Shown here piece by piece: positions 58,134 through 64,000 of a DNA stretch of 64,000 nt. The notes under the pieces are model-generated. The model saw nothing but the letters and a program-made list of their open reading frames with translations, was not told the DNA's origin and ran no database searches. Every line of letters begins with the position of its first letter. Position 1 is the stretch's first letter. Origin of the DNA: Jeotgalibacillus malaysiensis. Its GTDB lineage: Bacteria; Bacillota; Bacilli; Bacillales; Jeotgalibacillaceae. Location of the stretch: NCBI GenBank assembly GCA_000818095.1, contig CP009416.1, forward strand, positions 2,836,501 through 2,900,500. The letters are read 5' to 3'. A program made the translations under genes and the position numbers.

Positions 58134-58720
58134 CGGTCTCCCCTCCCGAACGACTCTGCGTCTTTCCAGACAAGTGTCAGCCCTTCTCCGTGAAGCGGCT
58201 TCCAGTCCCAGAAATCCTTTTCTTCAGGTGCAAGTTCTGTCAGCAGTTTTCTGATTGGACCGCCGTGCGCAAGGATCGCGATATCCCTGATTTCATCATG
58301 TACACACCACTCGCGGATTGTGTTCCATGCTTCCATGACGCGCGCTGAGAAATCTTTGAATGACTCACCGTTTTCCGGCTGCATCAGTTCAGGATTATTC
58401 AGCCATTCAGCGAAATCCTCACGTTTTTGCAGTTCATCTGCTTTGCGGCCTTCCCATTCTCCAAAGTTGATTTCACGCAGTCCGCGATGCTGAATTTTCG
58501 GCTGATCAGGGAACAGAATATCCGCTGATTCCACACACCTTTTCAGATCACTGATCACAACGCGCTCTGCGTCCGGCCGGTGTTGTTTCGTTTCATGCAG
58601 ACGGTCGATTCCATCCTGTGAGATCGATACGTCTGACCAGCCGATATAGACTTTATCCTGATTTTCCTTCGTTACCCCATGACGATAGAGAGATAACACC
58701 ACACGAGTATCAGACTCCAT
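58085..58720 (-). CDS. cobC: histidine phosphatase, probable alpha-ribazole phosphatase
   Basis: 211 residues, phosphoglycerate-mutase-like. Catalytic His in LYRHGVTKENQ (about 14) and the second His in ILAHGGPIRKLL. Removes phosphate from alpha-ribazole-5-P. The ATG has AAGGAGGAG, so the 49-nt overlap with cobS appears real. Confidence 0.85.
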   Translation of the reverse strand: MESDTRVVLSLYRHGVTKENQDKVYIGWSDVSISQDGIDRLHETKQHRPDAERVVISDLKRCVESADILFPDQPKIQHRGLREINFGEWEGRKADELQKREDFAEWLNNPELMQPENGESFKDFSARVMEAWNTIREWCVHDEIRDIAILAHGGPIRKLLTELAPEEKDFWDWKPLHGEGLTLVWKDAESFGRGDRCTLLSAVPTTANENG

Positions 58721-59448
58721 AATTCTCCTCCTTCAACTGAAGCACCAAGCGAATCCCCAGAGATGCCACCGAATGCTTTTTTAAAAAAGATCACGCTGAC
58801 CATTGTAAAAATGATCGTTCCCGCTAAAAGGATCACGAGCAGCGGCCACAGTTCCGGTGACATGATCAACGGGATCGCTGCAATCATACTGACTGCACCT
58901 GCTTTTAAAAGAACATGGTCAGTCAGATAACTTTTCAAGAAATATGCCATGCCATCCTGTCTTGCAAGCGGTGCTTTTACAAGTAAATAAGCGATCATCA
59001 GCCGTGACAGTACCGGGATCCAGATCAACCAGATCCAGCCTGCCGCTCCCTGCATAGCAAGGTCCAGCAGCAAAATAAATTTCGACGCCAGCAGGACAAT
59101 AAGTGACAGCACACCAAATGCACCGACTCTTGGATCCTTAAGAATCTCATGTCTCTTTTCAGTATTTTTGTACGAAAAGTACGCATCACTGACATCCGTC
59201 CAGCCATCCAGATGCAGACCGCCTGTCAGTATAATAAACGTTAGCCAGAATAGAAACGCAATGATCAATGGGCTTGCAGAAAAACCTTCTGCAAAATAGA
59301 TGATCCCGAGCGTTGCACCTCCGATGATTGCGCCAACCAGCGGCAAAAGCCCGATCATCCAGCTGACTGACCGATGATTCATTTCAATTTCACGCCGGAT
59401 TGGCAAGACGGTAAAAAATTGAATCGCAAGTAAAAATCCCTTTATCAT
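58672..59448 (-). CDS. cobS: adenosylcobinamide-GDP ribazoletransferase
   Basis: 258 residues with about six membrane helices. FFTVLPIRRE near the N-terminus and GGLHLDGWTDVSDAYFSYKN (about 75-94, the DGxxD metal site) are diagnostic. Joins adenosylcobinamide-GDP and alpha-ribazole, the last step of cobalamin assembly. Confidence 0.93.
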   Translation of the reverse strand: MIKGFLLAIQFFTVLPIRREIEMNHRSVSWMIGLLPLVGAIIGGATLGIIYFAEGFSASPLIIAFLFWLTFIILTGGLHLDGWTDVSDAYFSYKNTEKRHEILKDPRVGAFGVLSLIVLLASKFILLLDLAMQGAAGWIWLIWIPVLSRLMIAYLLVKAPLARQDGMAYFLKSYLTDHVLLKAGAVSMIAAIPLIMSPELWPLLVILLAGTIIFTMVSVIFFKKAFGGISGDSLGASVEGGELWSLILVWCYLSIVMG

Positions 59449-59491
59449 GATGATACCTTATTTACTGCAAGCTTATCACATTGAGGGGTGT

Positions 59492-60034
59492 TCATCGCAG
59501 CATCTCACCTTTCCGGATCAGTGCAAGGCCCGCTTCCATTTCAAAGGCACGGTTACTTTCTTTTACAAGCATCTGATGAATTTCACCGATCAGCCGCTGG
59601 TACACAGATGTAAAACCTTCTATAAAGACAGGTTCAGAAAGTACTTCATTTGAAACAATGTAGAGGTCAGCCTGCATTCTGACTGACTTAATAAAATAGG
59701 AAAGCTCATGAAAAATCTGTGCTCTTTCTGACCCTCTCATCAGCTCATTGGTCAGCCAGGTTGTCACGCAGTCCCAGACGACAATCCCACGCTCAGGAAT
59801 CTGATCGAGTGCTTCCGGAAGATTGACCGGCTGTTCAATCGTCAGCCAGCGTCCATCCGCCCGGTCTCTCTGATGCCTTTCAATCCGCTCCTTCATTTCC
59901 CGGTCAAAGGATACACCTGAAGCAAGATAGACAAGGTTGCCCCCGATTGCCTTCTGTCTGTTCAGTGCTTCACGCTCCGCCCATCCGGTTTTCCCGCTTC
60001 TGACCCCGCCAATCACGACAGTTACTGTGCCCAT
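59492..60034 (-). CDS. cobU: adenosylcobinamide kinase / guanylyltransferase
   Basis: 180 residues. P-loop IGGVRSGKTGWAE (about 8-20), the GTP-linked His in IERHQRDRADGR and VVWDCVTTWLTNEL. Activates adenosylcobinamide for CobS. Overlaps cobD by 13 nt. Confidence 0.92.
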   Translation of the reverse strand: MGTVTVVIGGVRSGKTGWAEREALNRQKAIGGNLVYLASGVSFDREMKERIERHQRDRADGRWLTIEQPVNLPEALDQIPERGIVVWDCVTTWLTNELMRGSERAQIFHELSYFIKSVRMQADLYIVSNEVLSEPVFIEGFTSVYQRLIGEIHQMLVKESNRAFEMEAGLALIRKGEMLR

Positions 60035-61095
60035 AACGTGATTGCCTCAATCAGCTTTTGATTTTGTTCCGGACATTTGAGACCGACTCTGAGCCAGGTA
60101 CCGTCAAGACCTCGGTAATTGTAGGTGTGACGGAGAACCAGTCCTTCCCTGAGTAAAAAATGCCATAGCGTTTCTGTCTGTTGCGGGTCCGGCGGCTGGA
60201 TGCAGACGTAATTGGCTGCAGAGTCTGATACTTTGAAGCCTAAATCATTTAAAGCGTCAGTTAAACGGGATCTTTCTTCTCTGATAAACGAGCGGACTTC
60301 ATCTGTGTATAGCTGATCCTGCAATACCGTTTCTCCTGCTAAAAGCGCAAGCTGATTCACATTCCAGTGAGGCAGCCACTGACTGATCTCTTTTACCGTT
60401 TCCTCATCACCGAGCAGGTAGCCCAGACGCAGTCCTGCAATGCTGTACATTTTTGTCATGGATCTGAAAATGATGAGTGAAGGATTGCCAACGTAATCTG
60501 CAAGTGAATGTTCTTCTCCTGCCATATCAATAAATGCTTCATCAAGTAACAGTGTACTGCCTGATTGCTCAGCTGTCTCAAGCCAGGCTATAAGCGTTTC
60601 CCGCTCAAGTCTGATACCTGTAGGATTATTCGGATTACAAATAAAAAGTGCACGTTCAGGTGTTGATAAAAATGGTTGAATGTCCTGATCATCCGGATGA
60701 AAGTCCATTGCTTCATTTGTATAAATATGATGTGTCAGTGCGCCATTCGCTTTAATGACTCTTTCGTATTCACTGAATGCAGGATGAATAACGCCGACTG
60801 TCTTCCCCTGAAATTTTCTGAGGACTGTCATCATGAGTTCCGATGCCCCGTTTCCCAAAAGCACCTGTGATTCGCTGACCTGATGCTTGCCCGCAATCAG
60901 CTTTTTCAGGTCCCTTCCTTCAGGATCAGGGTAGGTGGAAATCGCATTGTACCAGTGATCCCACTGTTCTTTTAAACGGGTAGGCGGACCGGTCGGGATA
61001 CTATTTTCACTAAAATCAATGATTTCCTCAGGTACTTTAAGATTTAACGTTTCGTATAAATAAAGCGGATTAGCGCCATGTGAAGGTAAAGTCAT
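60022..61095 (-). CDS. cobD: threonine-phosphate decarboxylase
   Basis: 357 residues, class I/II aminotransferase fold. NPNNPTG (about 159-165), LLLDEAFIDMA and the PLP Lys in SMTKMYSIAGLRLGY. Makes aminopropanol-phosphate for the nucleotide loop. HisC-type aminotransferase is the alternative by fold, but the operon decides. The ATG at 61095 has GGAGG 8 nt upstream; the frame extends 25 codons into cbiB. Confidence 0.88.
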   Translation of the reverse strand: MTLPSHGANPLYLYETLNLKVPEEIIDFSENSIPTGPPTRLKEQWDHWYNAISTYPDPEGRDLKKLIAGKHQVSESQVLLGNGASELMMTVLRKFQGKTVGVIHPAFSEYERVIKANGALTHHIYTNEAMDFHPDDQDIQPFLSTPERALFICNPNNPTGIRLERETLIAWLETAEQSGSTLLLDEAFIDMAGEEHSLADYVGNPSLIIFRSMTKMYSIAGLRLGYLLGDEETVKEISQWLPHWNVNQLALLAGETVLQDQLYTDEVRSFIREERSRLTDALNDLGFKVSDSAANYVCIQPPDPQQTETLWHFLLREGLVLRHTYNYRGLDGTWLRVGLKCPEQNQKLIEAITLWAQ

Positions 61096-62032
61096 AGAGC
61101 ATGCCTCCGATCCAGCAGCATGCCAGAAACAGCCAGGCTGTCCTGTGCATGATGGTGATGGTTTGATCAATATGTTTTACTGTGAGCGGATCATCAGATA
61201 GACCGATGACCGGCCTGTTTGAGATTACACCCTGATATGTATTGGTTCCGCCCAGTTTAATATGTAAGAGCAGTGCGACAGCTGCTTCGCCCCAGCCGCT
61301 GTTTGGACTCGGATGCTTTTTGGCCTGCGCTGGCAGTGATTTTAACAGAGTGGACCTCTTACCTGATGACGGCTTAATTGCGAGTAGCATAAGAAGCGCT
61401 GTGATCCTTGCCGGAATCCAGTTAGCTATATCATCAAGCTTCGCGCTTGCCCATCCATACTGTTGATAACGTTCATTCTTGTAACCAACAATTGAGTCAC
61501 CTGTGTTGATGGCTTTGTAACCCCAGATACCGGGTGCGCCGAATAAAAGTGCAAAGAACATTGGTGCAGTGACTCCGTCGCTTGTATTTTCAGCCACAGT
61601 TTCAATTGTTCCGCGTGCAATGGCTGATTCATTGAGGTTCTCCGTATCGCGTCCGACGATCCATGAGAGCTTAGTTCTGGCTTCTTCCATCTCTCCATTT
61701 TGAAGCGGCACGGAGACTTCTTTTGCTGCGTCAGCCAGACTTTTTGACGCGAGTGCTGACGTGATCAGAACCGTTTCTAATAAAAAGCCTGCGATCCAGT
61801 GAATCTGATAGCTTCCATAAACGACTAAAGCTGTGATCAAAGTCGTCACTGTTAAGACTGAAAATACCCCAATAACACCTTTAAGCTTACGTGATCTTCC
61901 TTTATTTAACCTGCGCTCAAGCCATATAATGAAAGATCCGATCCACCTGACAGGGTGCGGCCAGGCGGGCGGATCTCCAATAATACGATCAAGGCAGAGC
62001 GCAATCGTAATTGCCGCTGCATGTATAATCAT
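61070..62032 (-). CDS. cbiB: adenosylcobinamide-phosphate synthase
   Basis: 320 residues, membrane protein. LDRIIGDPPAWPHPVRWIG at the N-terminus, ETVAENTSDGVTAPMFFALLFG (about 144-165) and the GWGEAAVALLLHI segment are family marks. Attaches aminopropanol (phosphate) to adenosylcobyric acid. Its ATG overlaps the upstream stop (ATGA). Confidence 0.94.
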   Translation of the reverse strand: MIIHAAAITIALCLDRIIGDPPAWPHPVRWIGSFIIWLERRLNKGRSRKLKGVIGVFSVLTVTTLITALVVYGSYQIHWIAGFLLETVLITSALASKSLADAAKEVSVPLQNGEMEEARTKLSWIVGRDTENLNESAIARGTIETVAENTSDGVTAPMFFALLFGAPGIWGYKAINTGDSIVGYKNERYQQYGWASAKLDDIANWIPARITALLMLLAIKPSSGKRSTLLKSLPAQAKKHPSPNSGWGEAAVALLLHIKLGGTNTYQGVISNRPVIGLSDDPLTVKHIDQTITIMHRTAWLFLACCWIGGMLYDFTFTWR

Positions 62033-63495
62033 GATATTCCCTTTCTTTTACGGTAAATCTGTATGGCTTCTGTCGTGCACTCGACAATTCCTTTACCGAT
62101 CAGCTTTCCAAGCGGAGTAATAGAGCCCGCATACTGCACGAATGGTCCATGCTGCGTTGCTGCTACCATGGCGCTGTCAGTTGAGGTGCCGGTTGCAAGT
62201 GTCCCTGTCAGCGGATCTTTCACATCAGCGTTTTGCAGCGCTTTTACTTTTGCTTCAGTGGCCGTCATCATTGCCTGAATAAATGCTTCATCAGACAGTT
62301 TTCCGTTGATAAAGATCCAGCTGTTGATCGTACCGATTGTCGCCTGGCGATCCCGTTCATGGGAAAGCGAGACGTCAACTGCGTTTCCAACTCCTGCAGT
62401 GACAGCAATGACAACTGATAAACCATTGTCTTCGTATTCACGAATGACAACATCCTCAACCATCACGGCTGTCATCATGCCGACTGTATCCGCTGCATTC
62501 CATCCATTTTTCGCAGCGTACATCTTCATATCCTCATAACTGTCATCACATTCATAATCCATCGGCACGTGCCGGTTCACAAAATGATGATACCAGCCAA
62601 GTCCCGCTCCGATCACGGCAGATGATAATGTCTTTAGAGACTGCGGTGCTTCAACATGAATATGGTCAGCAGTAATTGTGAAATGATCTTTTGTAATTTC
62701 TGACGGCATGCTCTGCCCATGGTTTGGCAGCAGCGTAACCTGCGGCTTTGGCAGCTCAGGGTGCGACTGCGTATGGACGCGTGCCTGATACACCCGCTCA
62801 ACCGTTTCTTTGTTCATGACATGCCCCGGTTCAGCCAGCTGCACGGTTTCCCCGTTGTGTAAAAGCAGCAGGCGGTCGCAGTATAATGAGGCAATATTTA
62901 AGTCATGAAAAATTGATATGACTGTCAGTTCATGTGTTTCCGTCCATTCCCTTAAGAGATCAAGCAGCTGCTTCTGATATGACAGATCCAGGTGATTCGT
63001 CGGCTCATCCAGTAAAAGCAGCTTCGGCTCTTGCGCCAGTGCCTGTGCTAAAAATACGCGCTGACGCTCTCCTCCTGAAAGGTCCTGAATCGATTTTCCT
63101 TCAAACTCAAGAACCCCAGTTTGCTTCATGGCTTCTTTAACTGCTTTTTCATCACGGGCAGTCCATGGTGCAAACATACCTTTCTGGTGAGGATAGCGGC
63201 CCATCGACACCGTTTCACGCACCGTATAGTCAAATGCATGACTGTGCAGCTGCGGCAGTACGGCGATTTCACGGGCGAGCTGTTTGGCTGAATAATCTTT
63301 TAGCGGCTGTTCCTTAAATGAAACATCCCCTGAGCGACATGGCAAAAGTCCGCTAATCATTTTCATAAGCGTTGTTTTCCCGCTGCCATTCGGTCCAAGA
63401 ATGCCGAGAATCTCCTGCTTCTGAAGCTCAAAAGAAATATTTTTCACGACGTCCTTTTCACCATATCCGCCACTGATCTTTGAAGCCTTCAGCAT
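62029..63495 (-). CDS. cobalamin ABC transporter ATPase fused to adenosylcobinamide amidohydrolase
   Basis: 488 residues. N-terminal BtuD/FecE-type ATPase (Walker A GPNGSGKTT about 34-42, LSGGERQRVFLAQAL, LLLDEPTNHLD) to about residue 255, then CbiZ (AVIGAGLGWYHHFVNRHVP, VEDVVIREYEDNG, GTSTDSAMVAATQ). CbiZ trims cobinamide to cobyric acid, so the imported precursor can be rebuilt by CbiB, CobU and CobS. This fusion joins uptake to remodelling. Confidence 0.92.
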   Translation of the reverse strand: MLKASKISGGYGEKDVVKNISFELQKQEILGILGPNGSGKTTLMKMISGLLPCRSGDVSFKEQPLKDYSAKQLAREIAVLPQLHSHAFDYTVRETVSMGRYPHQKGMFAPWTARDEKAVKEAMKQTGVLEFEGKSIQDLSGGERQRVFLAQALAQEPKLLLLDEPTNHLDLSYQKQLLDLLREWTETHELTVISIFHDLNIASLYCDRLLLLHNGETVQLAEPGHVMNKETVERVYQARVHTQSHPELPKPQVTLLPNHGQSMPSEITKDHFTITADHIHVEAPQSLKTLSSAVIGAGLGWYHHFVNRHVPMDYECDDSYEDMKMYAAKNGWNAADTVGMMTAVMVEDVVIREYEDNGLSVVIAVTAGVGNAVDVSLSHERDRQATIGTINSWIFINGKLSDEAFIQAMMTATEAKVKALQNADVKDPLTGTLATGTSTDSAMVAATQHGPFVQYAGSITPLGKLIGKGIVECTTEAIQIYRKRKGIS

Positions 63496-63497
63496 CG

Positions 63498-64000
63498 CTA
63501 TCCTCTCCTTTCCTTACGTTTTTGTATGAGTATTAATCCAAAGACAGGTGCTCCGATTAAAGCCGTGATCACACCGATCGGAAGCTCAGTTGGTGCGACA
63601 ATCGTTCTTGCAACAAGGTCGCATAAAATCAGCAGGCTCGCTCCATTTAGAATAGAAAGCGGCAGTACATGGCGATGATCTGAACCTGTAAGCATTCTGA
63701 CCATGTGCGGCACGACAAGCCCGACAAAGCCGATCGTCCCGGACACTGCCACTGCTGCCCCGGTTAATAATGAACCTGAAGCTAACACAACGAATTTCCT
63801 CCGCTGAACGTTCACCCCTAAATGCTGGGCCCGCTCCTCGCCAAATGCCATGGCATTCAGCTCGCGTGCGTTCCAGATCAACAGGAGTACACCAATCACA
63901 AAGAACGGTGCGATCAGGCGGATATATTCCCATCCTCTCATCGATACACTGCCAAGCAGCCAGTTGATGATCTGTCTGAGCTCATCTCCTGTTAACGCAA
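63498..64000 (-). CDS. btuC: cobalamin/cobinamide ABC transporter permease, partial at window edge
   Basis: FecCD/BtuC family. The frame is open to the edge, so the N-terminal half lies outside. Visible: LTGDELRQIINWLLGSVS at the edge, NARELNAMAFGEERAQHLGVNVQR (coupling region), GTIGFVGLVVPHMVR and GVITALIGAPVFGLIL at the C-terminus. 2 nt ahead of the ATPase-CbiZ gene. The binding protein and any B12 riboswitch would be to the right of the window. Confidence 0.92.
   Translation of the reverse strand, partial: ALTGDELRQIINWLLGSVSMRGWEYIRLIAPFFVIGVLLLIWNARELNAMAFGEERAQHLGVNVQRRKFVVLASGSLLTGAAVAVSGTIGFVGLVVPHMVRMLTGSDHRHVLPLSILNGASLLILCDLVARTIVAPTELPIGVITALIGAPVFGLILIQKRKERRG

Overview
The window is a stretch of a spore-forming Bacillales chromosome, about 43 % G+C by eye. 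Evidence is the presence of spoIIR and spo0F, Bacillus-type gene order, AGGAGG-like ribosome binding sites, and a run of genes that matches the B. subtilis atp - upp - glyA - ywlG - rpiB - ywlE - mntP - ywlC - spoIIR - prmC - prfA - tdk - rpmE - rho - glpX - murA - tal - fba - spo0F - ywjG - pyrG - rpoE - fadF - clsB order. The genus cannot be fixed from this alone; Jeotgalibacillus or a relative is a guess. Almost every gene is on the minus strand. No tRNA, rRNA, CRISPR or insertion-sequence transposase was seen.

Layout. 1-2460: front of the F1F0 ATP synthase operon (atpZ, atpI, atpB, atpE, atpF, edge of atpH). 2991-6785: wecB, upp, glyA. 6907-7606: a HepT/MntA-type HEPN-nucleotidyltransferase pair, with the HEPN gene cut by an in-frame stop. 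7689-9320: ywlG, rpiB, ywlE. 9539-22921: a galactose/galactoside block (galK, galM, a GH2 glycosidase, galE, galT and a LacI-type regulator on one strand; a lipoprotein sugar-binding protein, two permeases and a GH43 lipoprotein on the other), inserted between ywlE and mntP relative to B. subtilis. 22992-28628: mntP, ywlC, a DnaA-box cluster, spoIIR, a frameshifted prmC, prfA, tdk. 29034-36542: rpmE, rho, glpX, murA, transaldolase, fba, spo0F. 36749-42594: ywjG, a NERD-domain gene, a membrane protein, pyrG behind a CTP-type attenuator, rpoE, and a 54-residue membrane protein. 42688-54373: a fatty/branched acyl-CoA degradation block (icmF, TetR regulator, two acyl-CoA dehydrogenases, 3-hydroxyacyl-CoA dehydrogenase, thiolase, fadF) with a shared operator and a cre site. 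54525-56008: a frameshifted clsB and a zinc-ribbon membrane protein. 56466-64000: a cobinamide/cobalamin salvage operon that would supply the adenosylcobalamin needed by IcmF.

Two kinds of structure are not explained by genes. (1) Seventeen copies (sixteen full, one collapsed) of a roughly 125-bp element sit in intergenic gaps. Its paired arms change together from copy to copy (compensatory changes in each helix), so a folded RNA or DNA structure is conserved rather than the sequence. The same end of the element always faces the neighbouring gene, and three gaps hold tail-to-tail pairs. (2) Eight arrays of very short degenerate direct repeats all keep a 21-nt pitch (20-22 nt), although the conserved core differs between loci (TTTCGGGTCAC, TTCGAC, ATTCCTTCAA, or TTTGTCGC with CCCGGG). 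All eight lie in the slot just beyond an intrinsic terminator. Two full-length genes (prmC, clsB) are each broken by one missing A in an A-run, which points either to sequencing error or to real decay.
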